From Desulfovibrio piger (lineage in GTDB: Bacteria; Desulfobacterota; Desulfovibrionia; Desulfovibrionales; Desulfovibrionaceae): DNA of 64,000 bases. The translations under genes were made by a program, and so were the position numbers. Positions 1 through 8,491 of the stretch are shown here, in pieces. Under the pieces are notes generated by a model that was not told the origin of the DNA, ran no database searches, and worked only from the letters and a program-made list of their open reading frames with translations. Each line of letters opens with the position of its first letter. Position 1 is the stretch's first letter. The DNA lies in NCBI RefSeq assembly GCF_012843875.1, contig NZ_JABAFY010000005.1, positions 39,049-103,048 on the forward strand, given 5' to 3'.

Positions 1-155
1 ACGAGCTCTTGCTGGAAGTGCCCGCCGATGCCGCCGAAGAAGCCGGGGCCCTGGTGGCCCGCCTCATGCAGGATGTCTGCCCCGCAGGCAGGGAGCTTTC
101 CGTGCCGCTGCTGGTGGACTGGGGCACCGGTCACGACTGGGGCGCGGCGCATTAA
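1..155 (+). CDS. polA: DNA polymerase I, C-terminal fragment
   Basis: Only the last 50 residues are inside the window, read from base 3 and ending at TAA 153-155. The residues ELLLEVPADAAEE followed by a C-terminal VPLLVDWGTGHDWGAAH match the end of family A DNA polymerases (E. coli: DELVFEV... then VPLLVEVGSGENWDQAH). The family carries out DNA repair synthesis and RNA primer removal. The catalytic palm motifs lie upstream, outside the window, so integrity cannot be judged. No obvious intrinsic terminator follows the stop. Confidence 0.85.
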   Translation, partial: ELLLEVPADAAEEAGALVARLMQDVCPAGRELSVPLLVDWGTGHDWGAAH

Positions 156-664
156 GTTGCCGACATGGAGGCACCTGTTTGGGAGGAGGGGGACTCGTGT
201 GGATCGGGGCCTCTTTCTCCCAAATTTTTTCTGCGTGAGCCTGGGAAAACGGCCGGAACATGCAGTTCTTTCCGCGTTTTTCCCCCTTCGTATCCGCGAG
301 TCCAAAAGGGCAGGGGAGCGGTGCCTTTTTGGGGGGTAGCCTGTCCGCCTTTTGGGCAGCAGCTGCTGGCCCCGTAAAAGCGGGTCGCAAAATACCAATA
401 TTTTCAAATGGTTTTTGTCTTGGTACAAATTTTTGGCAAAAAAAGGATGACAGCCGGAGCATTTTGATATACACCAACCCGCAGCCGTCTGGAATACGGC
501 ACAAATTTGGCATTCCGTCGTGAATGCTTGACAAGTTGCGCACTTTGCGATAAAGAGCGCTTTCTTTGTGAGCGATACTGTCGTCACCCGTTAGGCGGCA
601 CGTCGCAGACGGATTTTCCGCCGCTTGATGGCTACTGAGATAAGTAGATGAGGAGTTCATCCCG
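156..664. other. Intergenic region polA-rplM
   Basis: No convincing gene is seen in these 509 bases. The left half is G- and T-rich without a recognisable coding pattern. The right half carries the promoter of the ribosomal protein operon (528-556) and about 100 bases of untranslated leader. The leader could contain a ribosomal-protein autoregulatory structure, but I cannot match it to a known L13 leader class. Confidence 0.5.
528..556 (+). promoter_or_regulatory. Sigma70-type promoter for rplM-rpsI
   Basis: A perfect -35 hexamer TTGACA (528-533) is followed by an A/T-rich -10 region GATAAAGA (549-556). Spacing is 15 to GATAAA or 17 to TAAAGA. It lies about 110 bases upstream of the rplM start. 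The same TTGAC(A/G)...ATAA(A/G) pattern recurs in the putative rRNA promoters at the right end, which fits a growth-related promoter type. Confidence 0.6.
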
Positions 665-1099
665 ATGAAGACGTTCAGCCCCACCCCGAAAGACATCAAC
701 CACGAATGGTTTGTGGTTGACGCCCAGGATCAGGTGCTGGGTCGTCTGGCCAGCCAGATCGCCCACCGCCTGCGCGGCAAGCATAAGCCCGAATTTGCCC
801 GTCACATGGACAACGGCGACTTTATCGTCGTGGTCAACTGCGAAAAGATCAAGGTGACCGGCACCAAGATGGCCCACAAGAACTACTATCGCCACTCCGG
901 TTGGGTGGGCGGTCTGAAGACCACCTCCCTGGGCGATATGCTGGCTTCCAAGCCCGAGCGCGTGCTCATGGCCGCTGTGCGTGGCATGCTGCCCAAGAAC
1001 CGTCTGGGCCGCGTCATGCTGAAGAAGCTCAAGATTTACGCGGGTCCCGAACACCCGCACACGGCTCAGAACCCGCAGCCGCTGACCCTGCCTTACTAA
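665..1099 (+). CDS. rplM: 50S ribosomal protein L13
   Basis: This 144-residue protein has the length and sequence of bacterial L13, a large-subunit protein that binds 23S rRNA early in assembly. Visible family signatures are [19 protein letters not shown] at the N terminus, [16 protein letters not shown], and the [20 protein letters not shown] region. The start is supported by a GGAG motif about nine bases upstream. It is followed after 12 bases by rpsI, the usual rplM-rpsI pair. Confidence 0.98.
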   Translation: MKTFSPTPKDINHEWFVVDAQDQVLGRLASQIAHRLRGKHKPEFARHMDNGDFIVVVNCEKIKVTGTKMAHKNYYRHSGWVGGLKTTSLGDMLASKPERVLMAAVRGMLPKNRLGRVMLKKLKIYAGPEHPHTAQNPQPLTLPY

Positions 1100-1111
1100 G
1101 GAGCGCACGTC

Positions 1112-1504
1112 ATGAGCGACAAATTCGAATACGGCACCGGCCGCCGCAAGACCGCCACTGCCCGCACCCGCGTCTACGCTGGCTCCGGCAACATCACGGT
1201 GAACGGTCGTGCCTTTGAAGATTACTTCCCCCGCAAGACCCTGCAGATGATCATCCGTCAGCCCCTCGTGCTGTCCAAGCTGGCTGAAAAGCTGGACGTG
1301 CGCGTCAACGTGGCTGGCGGCGGCGTGGCCGGTCAGGCCGAAGCCGTGCGTCACGGTATTTCCCGCGCCCTGCTGCTGGTGGATCCCGCCCTTCGTCCTA
1401 TCCTGAAGAAGGCCGGCTTCCTGACCCGCGATGCGCGTAAGAAGGAACGCAAAAAGTACGGTCTGCGCGCTGCCCGCGCTCGTTACCAGTACTCGAAGCG
1501 TTAA
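1112..1504 (+). CDS. rpsI: 30S ribosomal protein S9
   Basis: This 130-residue protein is full-length S9, a small-subunit head protein whose C-terminal tail reaches the P site. It opens with [15 protein letters not shown] and ends with the basic tail [18 protein letters not shown] typical of S9. An AAGGAG ribosome binding site lies just upstream, and the gene is cotranscribed with rplM. A strong intrinsic terminator follows at 1531-1561. Confidence 0.98.
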   Translation: MSDKFEYGTGRRKTATARTRVYAGSGNITVNGRAFEDYFPRKTLQMIIRQPLVLSKLAEKLDVRVNVAGGGVAGQAEAVRHGISRALLLVDPALRPILKKAGFLTRDARKKERKKYGLRAARARYQYSKR

Positions 1505-1530
1505 TCCGCACTCCGGATTACGGAACCTCA

Positions 1531-1561
1531 AGGGGTGGGCCATTGTTGGCCCACCCCTTTT
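1531..1561 (+). terminator. Intrinsic terminator of rplM-rpsI
   Basis: A 12-bp stem, AGGGGTGGGCCA paired with TGGCCCACCCCT, has a 4-base loop and is followed by TTTT. It lies 26 bases after the rpsI stop. Confidence 0.92.
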
Positions 1562-1793
1562 CTGTTATCTTCCGCCCGTCCTGTCCCGGGAAGAGGGGCG
1601 GCCGTGTCCGTTGCTTCACGGTCTTGCCGCCTCTGTCTCCTGCCGTTGTGTCCGTGCCCCTGTCTTCCTGCAGGGCCGTATCGGCATCCCCCATCCCGCC
1701 TTGCGGCGGATGACGGGCCGGTTGCGCCTCCGGCGTTGGGCCGCACGCCCCGGGATGTTGTCGCCATCTTTTTGCCATGAGGTTTTCCACGCC

Positions 1794-3545
1794 ATGCCCG
1801 TGATCCCCGAAGGCATCGCCTATGCCTATACCCACGAGACGACCCAGGCCACGACCGGCTATTTTTCCTGCCAGCCGCCCGCATCCCTGACCCTGCCCCA
1901 GGCGCTGGCCCGTCTGGAGGCCACGCCCTTCGATGATTTTTTGCGCCAGCATTGCCTGCGCCAGCTGAGCCGCCGTTCGCCGGAGGAGATCAAAAATCTG
2001 GCCGATGAACTGTACGACCGCGAGACCGACAGTTTCCGGCGCATGGGGCTTGCCGGCCTGCTGCTGGAGTGCTCGCTGCTGGTGCCCGAGCTGGCCCATT
2101 GCTGCGACGGCTTCCCCGAAGATGCCCTGCAGCGGCTGACGCTGTCCTCCTCCCTGATCTACCTGCGCGCTGCCAGCCGGAAGGACTTTGGCCTCATGCA
2201 GGCCTGGAGCGCCCATTTTGCCGACAACATCGCCCGGCACCACATGCTGCCGCACTGGGAAGAACTGGAGCTGGAGCTGCCCTACAGTGAAGAAGAGCTG
2301 GAGGTCTGCCGCGAAGGCCTGCGGGCCCGGGCCGGGATGCTGGAGCGGGAACACGCCCGCATGCAGGCGGAAGACCTGCCGCGCCTTGAGCGCCGTCCGG
2401 CACAGGAGACCTACGAGCAGGCCGTCAATGCTTTGCTGGAGAACGACGTTCTGGCCGGGCAGGAGATGCGTCATCAGGCTTCGCTGTCTCCCATCGCGCT
2501 GCTGCGCTCCTGGAAGGTGGACCTGGCCGTGGATTGCGGCCGTATGCGTCACAGCCTGCGCGGCGAGGCCACGGCCTACGGGCGCGGTCTTTCCCTGGCT
2601 GCGGCCCGGGCCTCCTACGCCATGGAGATCGTGGAACGGGCCAGCAGCTATGTGAGCGTGGCCCGTACCGGCGAGCACACCTTCGAGGTGACGAACCGCC
2701 GCCGGCCCCTGCCGCTGATCCATGCTTCCTGCGCCAAGCTGCGGTCCCAGGGCAAGGATTTCCTGCCCCTGTCCTCCCTGCCGCTGGAAACGCCTTTCGA
2801 GGACTATGTGCCCCTGTACTGGCTGGAGGCCCGCGATCCCGAGGGCAAGACCGTGCTGGTGCCCGCGCAGGCGGTCTTCCTGTTCTGCAATCTGGACGAG
2901 CAGTCCCTGTTCCTGGCCGGTGGCTCCACGGGCCTGGCTTCCGGCAATACCGAGGCCGAAGCCCGGCTGGCGGCGCTCACGGAGATCGTGGAGCGTGACG
3001 CCGAGGCCACCACGCCCTTCAGCCGTGAGGGCTGCTTCGTGCTCAAGAGCCGTGACGAACGTTTGCAGGCCCTGCTGGACGATTACGCGGCCCGCGGCAT
3101 CCAGATCCAGTTCCAGGACATCACCACGGAGCTGGGCGTGCCGGTCTACCGCTGCTTCGTCATGAGCCGTCGCGGCGAGGTGGCACAGGCCACGGGCGCC
3201 AACCTGTGCGGCAGCCGGGCCGCGCTGGCGGCCCTGACCGAAGTGCCCTGGCCCTATCCCTATGGCGAACCGACGGGGCCCGCTCTGGGCGGCCTGCCGG
3301 TGCGCTGGCTGGAAGATCTGCCCGACTACAGTTTGCCGTCGGCCGAAGCCTCCTGCAAGCTGCTGGAAAAGACGCTGTGCGCCCAGGGCCGTACGCCCCT
3401 GTATGTGGACATCTCCCGCAAGGACCTGGACATGCCTGTGGTGCGTGCCCTGGTCCCCGGTCTGGAGCTCACCGCCGACTTCGACCGCTTCTCCCGCCCC
3501 TCGCTGCGCCTTCTGGCCCGTTACACGGCCCGCTGGCAGAAGTAG
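1794..3545 (+). CDS. YcaO-domain protein
   Basis: This 583-residue protein carries a YcaO domain in its C-terminal half. The ATP-binding signature is at about residues 376-404: STGLASGNT followed by EARLAALTEIVERDAEA. A second block, TGANLCGSRAALAALTEV, is near residues 468-485. YcaO proteins activate amide oxygens with ATP, as in azoline and thioamide formation; E. coli YcaO has been linked to RimO-dependent methylthiolation of S12. The first ~200 residues are mostly helical and unrecognised. The C terminus (TARWQK) lacks the PxPxP motif of TOMM cyclodehydratases, and no precursor peptide or partner protein is adjacent, so housekeeping use is more likely than peptide natural-product synthesis. 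The start at 1794 has GAGG about 12 bases upstream; 1755 is a possible alternative. Confidence 0.85.
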   Translation: MPVIPEGIAYAYTHETTQATTGYFSCQPPASLTLPQALARLEATPFDDFLRQHCLRQLSRRSPEEIKNLADELYDRETDSFRRMGLAGLLLECSLLVPELAHCCDGFPEDALQRLTLSSSLIYLRAASRKDFGLMQAWSAHFADNIARHHMLPHWEELELELPYSEEELEVCREGLRARAGMLEREHARMQAEDLPRLERRPAQETYEQAVNALLENDVLAGQEMRHQASLSPIALLRSWKVDLAVDCGRMRHSLRGEATAYGRGLSLAAARASYAMEIVERASSYVSVARTGEHTFEVTNRRRPLPLIHASCAKLRSQGKDFLPLSSLPLETPFEDYVPLYWLEARDPEGKTVLVPAQAVFLFCNLDEQSLFLAGGSTGLASGNTEAEARLAALTEIVERDAEATTPFSREGCFVLKSRDERLQALLDDYAARGIQIQFQDITTELGVPVYRCFVMSRRGEVAQATGANLCGSRAALAALTEVPWPYPYGEPTGPALGGLPVRWLEDLPDYSLPSAEASCKLLEKTLCAQGRTPLYVDISRKDLDMPVVRALVPGLELTADFDRFSRPSLRLLARYTARWQK

Positions 3546-3555
3546 GAATCTGAAC

Positions 3556-3602
3556 GGGGGAGGAGCCCCTTTTGCTTGCGGCAAAAAGTGGGTTCCTCCC
3601 CC
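3556..3602. repeat. Long G/C-rich palindrome after ycaO-like gene
   Basis: An imperfect inverted repeat: GGGGGAGGA (3556-3564) pairs with TCCTCCCCC (3594-3602), extended inward through a TTTTGC/GGCAAAA core. It begins ten bases after the ycaO-like stop. The 18 bases at 3566-3583 (CCCCTTTTGCTTGCGGCA) recur exactly at 12999-13016. This is a member of a dispersed palindrome group seen in this window. Confidence 0.7.
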
Positions 3603-3740
3603 ATGCCCCCTCCTTCCCCAAAACCCGCCATACGGGGAGGCACCGTATCCTGGAAACATGGTCCGCCTCCGGGGCGCGTGGTCCAAATGTGATTTTGAAT
3701 AATGCGGAAAGCGGATGGCAGCGGCCACCCCGCGGCCATG

Positions 3741-3769
3741 AAAAAAGGACGCCTTGGCGTCCTTTTTTT
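3741..3769. terminator. Bidirectional intrinsic terminator
   Basis: A GGACGCC/GGCGTCC stem with a TT loop is flanked by six A on the left and seven T on the right, so it can act on both strands. It sits between the convergent ycaO-like gene and lysR-type gene. Confidence 0.9.
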
Positions 3770-3777
3770 GTGGCCTG

Positions 3778-3859
3778 ATAAAAGTTTTTGGGAGGAAAGA
3801 GGGGAGCGCGAGGGGGGAAAGGAGGACCTTTTTTCAAAAAGGTCTCCTTTCCCCCCTCG
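3778..3859. repeat. Dispersed palindromic repeat, copy 1
   Basis: About 82 bases begin with ATAAAAGTTTT and run through GAGGGGGGAAAGGAGGA, a CCTTTTTTCAAAAAGG core, and the complementary TCTCCTTTCCCCCCTCG. It aligns along nearly its whole length with 58732-58812. It lies just after the 3' end of the minus-strand lysR-type gene. Confidence 0.85.
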
Positions 3860-3877
3860 CTCAAATGTCTCTTCCTG

Positions 3878-4873
3878 CTAGGCGTGCATCAGGCGGGCAA
3901 GAGCCGCATTGCTCTGCTGGCCTTTTTCTTCCAGCCAGTCCAGGAAGCCCTGGAGCTTGGGGGAAGGATTGGTATGACGGGGCCAGGCGGCGTAGTAGGA
4001 GCGGAACGCCGTGGTGGGCGGCAGGTCGGGGAAGGGGGTGACCAGCTTTTGTTCCGCCAGCAGGGGAGCGATGAGGCTGCAGCGCCCCAGAGCCACACCC
4101 AGGCCGTGGCTGGCGGCCACGGAAGCCCCGTAGGTATGGTCGAAGGTGACGAAGTTCAGGCAGTTGGAGATGTCCACATGGTTCCTGTCGGCCCATTCCT
4201 GCCATTCGGCCGTGGTGGCGGCATAATGCCAGGCGGCGGAGTCATGGAGCAGGGTGCAGGCGGGCAGGTTCTCGGGATGGCCTATCAGGTCGTGCTTTTG
4301 CGCGTACTCGGGGGAGCAGACGGGCAGGGTGGCCTCGTCCATGAACTTGCGTGAGGTCAGGCCGCTGACGTGGCTCTCGGCATAATACAGGGCCACGTCC
4401 ACCGTGGAGTCCCCGTGGAAATCTATGGGAGCGTTGCCGGTACGTACATGCAGCTGCATGGAGGGGTAGCGCTGCTGGAAGTCGCTCAGCTGGGGGATGA
4501 GCCAGGCCAGGGCCAGGCTGGGGGCGGCATAGATGGTCAGGGAGCTGAAGTCGTCCTGCAGCAGCTGGGTGATCTCTTCATAGATCTTCTGGAAAGCATT
4601 GAGGTAGACGTCGCGCAGGCGCTCGCCCTCCGGTGTCAGGGAGACGGCGCGGGTCAGGCGGTTGAACAGCGGGAAGCCCAGCTCCTTTTCCAGGCGGGCG
4701 ATACGGTGGCTGACAGCGCCGGAGGTCAGACCAAGATGCCGGGCCGCGGCCTTGAAGCTCATGTAACGGGCCGCGATGGCGAAGGTCTTGATGTTGATGA
4801 GGCTGGCGTCATCGTTGAGGACGCGGGCGATGCTGCGGGAACGCTGACGGTTTTTGCTGTCGGGAAGCGTCAC
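3878..4873 (-). CDS. LysR-family transcriptional regulator, DsdC-like
   Basis: This 331-residue LysR-type regulator has a winged helix-turn-helix at about residues 28-85 (FKAAARHLGLTSGAVSHRIARLEKELG) and a periplasmic-binding-like effector domain. Sequence resemblance is closest to DsdC (LPVCSPEYAQ, CTLLHD..AW, GVALGR blocks), the D-serine-responsive activator, but no dsdA or dsdX gene is adjacent, so its effector is unknown. I chose the GTG at 4873 because AAGGAG lies five bases upstream; a longer ATG start 27 codons earlier lacks this. It is divergent from the livKHMGF operon, which is the natural candidate target. Confidence 0.88.
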   Translation of the reverse strand: MTLPDSKNRQRSRSIARVLNDDASLINIKTFAIAARYMSFKAAARHLGLTSGAVSHRIARLEKELGFPLFNRLTRAVSLTPEGERLRDVYLNAFQKIYEEITQLLQDDFSSLTIYAAPSLALAWLIPQLSDFQQRYPSMQLHVRTGNAPIDFHGDSTVDVALYYAESHVSGLTSRKFMDEATLPVCSPEYAQKHDLIGHPENLPACTLLHDSAAWHYAATTAEWQEWADRNHVDISNCLNFVTFDHTYGASVAASHGLGVALGRCSLIAPLLAEQKLVTPFPDLPPTTAFRSYYAAWPRHTNPSPKLQGFLDWLEEKGQQSNAALARLMHA

Positions 4874-5331
4874 ATTGTCTCCTTGGAGATCCCGCCCGCA
4901 AGGGCAGGGGATGCGGACAGATATATGTCGAGAAGGGGATATTCCTTTCTTCATGGGCTTTCGTCAATACGGACAGGGCGGCCGGCGCAGGAGGATACGG
5001 GGCAGAGATGAGATTTATTCAACCATGGAGCACTATGGGGGATTGTTTAAAAAATAATGTTATTACAATATGTTATGTGTAATAAAAAATCAAAACGCAA
5101 ATTATCGAAAAAAGGCCTTGGCGCTTGGCGTGAAAGAGGATAAATTTTTTCAACTGCGGATGAACCATTTTGCATGAGGCCATGCGCAGGGATTTTTCGG
5201 CTTGGGGTTTATGGCCAAATTCAACCGGCAAATTGCGCAATGGGGGGATTTGGTGTATCTCAACAGGAATAGCCCTGGAAAAGGATCACCGGGGCGAGCT
5301 CTTTCACCCTCCAAGACCTGGGAGATGATTT
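4874..5331. other. Divergent regulatory region lysR-type gene / livK
   Basis: No gene is seen. The region includes an AT-rich island (about 5030-5110) that stands out from the GC-rich surroundings, an inverted repeat at 5060-5085, and a possible liv promoter with TTGGCG at 5118-5123 and GATAAATT at 5139-5146. The liv 5' leader would be roughly 180 bases. Confidence 0.5.
5060..5085. promoter_or_regulatory. Candidate LysR-type operator
   Basis: TTATTAC-N12-GTAATAA is a perfect 7-bp inverted repeat of the T-N11-A type favoured by LysR regulators. It lies in the AT-rich part of the divergent spacer, 187 bases from the regulator start and about 250 from livK. Assignment to the adjacent regulator is inference. 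Confidence 0.5.
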
Positions 5332-6468
5332 ATGAAACTGGGCAAATTCGTTGGCTTGGCGCTGATGGCTCTGACCCTGGGGCTGGCCGGCCAGTCCCTG
5401 GCTGCTGAACCCATCAAGATCGGCGTGTACCTGCCCCTGACCGGTCAGAATGCCTTTGGCGGCCAGCTCGAGCTGGAAGGTGTGCAGCTGGCTCTGAAGG
5501 ACATGCCTGAAGTGCTGGGCCGCCCCATTGAACTGGTTGTGGTGGACAACAAGTCCGACAAGGTGGAAGCCGCCAACGCCGTCAAGCGCCTGGTGGAACG
5601 CGACAAGGTCGTGGCCCTGATCGGTACCTACGGTTCCTCTCTGGCCATGGCCGGTGCTGAAGTGGCCGAAAAGGCCAAGGTGCCCGGCGTGGGTACCTCC
5701 TGCACCAGCCCCCTGGTGACCCAGGGCAAGAAGTACTACTTCCGCGCCTGCTTCATCGACCCCTATCAGGGTGCCGCTGCCGCTACCTATGCCTATGAGA
5801 ACCTGGGCCTGCGCAAGGCCGCCGTGCTCATGGACATGACCAACGACTACGCCGTGGGTCTGTCCAGCTTCTTCACCCGCTCCTTCAAGAAGCTGGGTGG
5901 CGAAGTGGTGGCCAACCTCAAGTACAGCTCCGGTGACCAGGACTTCACTGCCCAGCTCACCGAACTGATCGCCAAAAAGCCCGAGATCGTCTTCATGCCC
6001 GCCTACTTCGCTGAAGGCGCCATCATCATGAAGCAGGCCCGCGAACTGGGCGCCACCTTCCGCCTGATGGGCGCTGACGCCATGGACAACCCCGACACCG
6101 TGAAGCTGGCCGGCAAGGCTGCGGAAGGCTTCCTGCACACCACCTTCCCCTATGATGCCAAGATGCCCAACATGAGCGCCGAAGCCAAAAAGTTCACCGA
6201 AGCCTGGAACAAGGCCTATCCTGAAAAGGAAACCAACGTGAACGGCGCCCTGGGTTACAACTGTCTGTTCCTGATCGTTGACGCCATCAAGCGCGCCAAC
6301 TCCGCCGAACCCGCCGCCATCACCAAGGCCCTGGCCGCGACCAAGAACCTGGTGACCCCGCTGGGTACCCTGACCATCAATGCCAGCCACGACGCCGAAA
6401 TGCCCGTGGGTATCATTGAGTACAAGGACGGCAAGCGCGTTTATCTGACCGAAGTCACTCCCAAGTAA
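5332..6468 (+). CDS. livK: Branched-chain amino acid ABC transporter, substrate-binding protein
   Basis: This 378-residue periplasmic binding protein opens with a Sec signal peptide (KLGKFVGLALMALTLGL, probable cleavage after SLAA near residue 25). The mature part shows the type I periplasmic binding fold of Leu/Ile/Val-binding proteins: IKIGVYLPLTGQNA, VVVDNKSDKVEAANAVKRLV, and IGTYGSSLAMAGAEVAEKAKVPGVGTS. It captures branched-chain or related amino acids for the LivHMGF translocator encoded directly downstream. A stem-loop separates it from livH, as expected for a binding protein made in excess. The exact substrate cannot be read from sequence. Confidence 0.93.
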   Translation: MKLGKFVGLALMALTLGLAGQSLAAEPIKIGVYLPLTGQNAFGGQLELEGVQLALKDMPEVLGRPIELVVVDNKSDKVEAANAVKRLVERDKVVALIGTYGSSLAMAGAEVAEKAKVPGVGTSCTSPLVTQGKKYYFRACFIDPYQGAAAATYAYENLGLRKAAVLMDMTNDYAVGLSSFFTRSFKKLGGEVVANLKYSSGDQDFTAQLTELIAKKPEIVFMPAYFAEGAIIMKQARELGATFRLMGADAMDNPDTVKLAGKAAEGFLHTTFPYDAKMPNMSAEAKKFTEAWNKAYPEKETNVNGALGYNCLFLIVDAIKRANSAEPAAITKALAATKNLVTPLGTLTINASHDAEMPVGIIEYKDGKRVYLTEVTPK

Positions 6469-6484
6469 GGGAATCCGTCTGTTC

Positions 6485-6512
6485 ACGGCGGGGCTCCGAC
6501 GGGCCCCGCCGT
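6485..6512 (+). terminator. Intercistronic stem-loop livK-livH
   Basis: ACGGCGGGGC pairs with GCCCCGCCGT around an 8-base loop, 17 bases after the livK stop. The following T-run is poor (TTCCGTCTT). It therefore looks like a partial terminator or 3' stabiliser rather than the operon end. Confidence 0.7.
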
Positions 6513-6563
6513 TCCGTCTTCGCGCCCCTTCGGGCGGGATAAAGCTTATTTCCAGGTGGCCCC

Positions 6564-7457
6564 ATGACCCTTGACATGTTTTTGCAGCACTGTTTCAACG
6601 CCTTGACGCTAGGCTCGCTCTACGCGCTGATCGCCATTGGCTATACCATGGTCTACGGCATTCTGCGCCTGATCAACTTTGCCCACGGCGATATCTTGAT
6701 GGTCGGGGCTTACTTCGTCTTTTTCGGCACTTTCGCCTATGGCTGGCCCTGGGGTGTGGCCGCCATCATCGCCATCCTCGGCGCCAGCGTGCTGGGTGTG
6801 GTGGTGGAACGCGTGGCCTACCGGCCCTTGCGTGACGCGCCCAGAATTTCGGCGCTCATCAGCGCCATCGCCGTTTCCTTCTTCATCGAAAGTCTGGCCG
6901 TGGTGGTCTTCACCGGCCAGCCCCGGCCCGTGCTGCAGCCCGACTGGCTGCTCTCGGTCTGGCAGTTCGGTGATGTGCGCATCCTCAAACTCACGGCCTT
7001 CGTGCCGGTCATGACCATCGTGCTGGTGGCGCTCCTGCTCTACATCGTGCACCACACCAAGCCCGGCCTGGCCATGCGCGCCATCTCCAAGGATATCGAG
7101 ACCACGCGTCTTCTGGGGGTGCGGGTGGACAACATCATCGCCTTCACCTTCTTCATCGGTTCCGCCCTGGCTGCCGCGTCGGGCATCATGTGGGCCCTGC
7201 GCTATCCGCAGGTGCACCCCTACATGGGCATCATGCCCGGCCTCAAGGCCTTCATCGCGGCCGTGTTCGGCGGCATCGGCTCCATCCCCGGCGCCGTTAT
7301 CGGTGGCGTGGCCCTGGGCTTTGTGGAAATCATGACCGTGGCCTTCATGCCGGAGCTTTCGGGCTTCCGTGATGCCTTCGCCTTCATCCTGCTGGTGCTG
7401 GTGCTTGTGTTCAAGCCCACGGGCCTGCTGGGCGAGCGCATGGAGGAGAAGATCTAA
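6564..7457 (+). CDS. livH: Branched-chain amino acid ABC transporter permease LivH
   Basis: A 297-residue inner-membrane permease with about eight hydrophobic segments. The N terminus carries the LivH signature (NALTLGSLYALIAIGYTMVYGILRLINFAHGD), and the cytoplasmic coupling loop with the conserved AFIAAVFGGIGSIPGAVIGG is near residues 230-255. It forms the membrane channel with LivM. Its TAA stop overlaps the livM ATG by one base, indicating translational coupling. Confidence 0.96.
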   Translation: MTLDMFLQHCFNALTLGSLYALIAIGYTMVYGILRLINFAHGDILMVGAYFVFFGTFAYGWPWGVAAIIAILGASVLGVVVERVAYRPLRDAPRISALISAIAVSFFIESLAVVVFTGQPRPVLQPDWLLSVWQFGDVRILKLTAFVPVMTIVLVALLLYIVHHTKPGLAMRAISKDIETTRLLGVRVDNIIAFTFFIGSALAAASGIMWALRYPQVHPYMGIMPGLKAFIAAVFGGIGSIPGAVIGGVALGFVEIMTVAFMPELSGFRDAFAFILLVLVLVFKPTGLLGERMEEKI

Positions 7458-8491
7458 TGCGCTTCAATCAAACGACCCTGCTCAACATCGCGCTTATCGT
7501 CATCTTCGGTCTGGCCCTGACCCAGGCCGAGGCCTATATGGGCGACTATCAGATCTACATCCTCAAACTGATCTTCATCAACGCCATCCTGGCCCTGTCG
7601 CTCAACCTGATCTATGGCTTCACCGGTCTGTTCTCGCTGGGCCATGCCGGCTTCATGGCCATCGGCGCCTATGTGGGCGCCCTGTGTACCCTGCTGCCGG
7701 AACAGAAAGAGATCATGTGGATCCTGGATCCCATCATCTGGCCTTTCTCCGTGCTGCACACGCCCTTCTGGGTGGCGGTCATCGCCGGCGGTCTGGTGGC
7801 CATGATCTTCGCCTTCATCATCGCCGTGCCCGTGCTGCGGCTGGGTGACGACTACCTGGGTATCGCCACCCTGGGCTTCGCCGAGATCATCCGCGTGGTC
7901 ATCGTCAACGCCACGTCCATCACCAACGGTTCGCTGGGCATCAAGGGCATCCCCGGCGAGGCGACCCTGCTGACCTGTTACATCTGGACAGTCATCACGC
8001 TGGTGGTGCTGTCACGGCTCATATTCAGCAATTTCGGCAACGTATTGCGCTGCATACGCGATAACGAGATCGCCGCGGGCGTCATGGGCATCAACGTGTT
8101 CCGCTACAAAGTGCTCTCCTTCTGCGTGGGGGCCTTCTTCGCGGGCGTGGGCGGCGCGCTGCTGGGCAGCCACCTGTCCACCATCGACCCCAAGATGTTC
8201 AACTTCCTGCTGACCTTCAACGTGCTGATGTTCGTGGTGGCCGGCGGCTTGGGCTCGCTGACCGGCAGCCTGCTGGGCGCCACCATCGTCACCATCCTGC
8301 TGGAATGGCTGCGCGCCATCGAGGAGCCCATGGACTTCGGCGTGTTCGAGATCCCGGGCATCCCCGGCATGCGCATGGTGGTCTTCTCGCTCATTCTGCT
8401 GGCCATCATCCTGTTCCGGCGTGAGGGCATCATGGGCACCCGTGAGATCACCTGGAAAACCATCTTTTCGCTGGGGAGGCGCAAGGCATGA
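7457..8491 (+). CDS. livM: Branched-chain amino acid ABC transporter permease LivM
   Basis: A 344-residue partner permease of LivH. It shows the family block LSLNLIYGFTGLFSLGHAGFMAIGAYVGAL near residues 45-75 and the coupling region AGGLGSLTGSLLGA near 260. Hydrophobic segments are distributed along the whole chain. It overlaps livG by four bases (ATGA), so livH-livM-livG-livF are tightly coupled. Confidence 0.96.
   Translation: MRFNQTTLLNIALIVIFGLALTQAEAYMGDYQIYILKLIFINAILALSLNLIYGFTGLFSLGHAGFMAIGAYVGALCTLLPEQKEIMWILDPIIWPFSVLHTPFWVAVIAGGLVAMIFAFIIAVPVLRLGDDYLGIATLGFAEIIRVVIVNATSITNGSLGIKGIPGEATLLTCYIWTVITLVVLSRLIFSNFGNVLRCIRDNEIAAGVMGINVFRYKVLSFCVGAFFAGVGGALLGSHLSTIDPKMFNFLLTFNVLMFVVAGGLGSLTGSLLGATIVTILLEWLRAIEEPMDFGVFEIPGIPGMRMVVFSLILLAIILFRREGIMGTREITWKTIFSLGRRKA

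Noticed and set aside
1518..3728. A 736-codon minus-strand open frame opposite the YcaO gene
   Set aside because: No domain or ribosome binding site, and a repetitive Gly/Gln/Ala-rich translation. The plus-strand YcaO reading is clearly the coding one.
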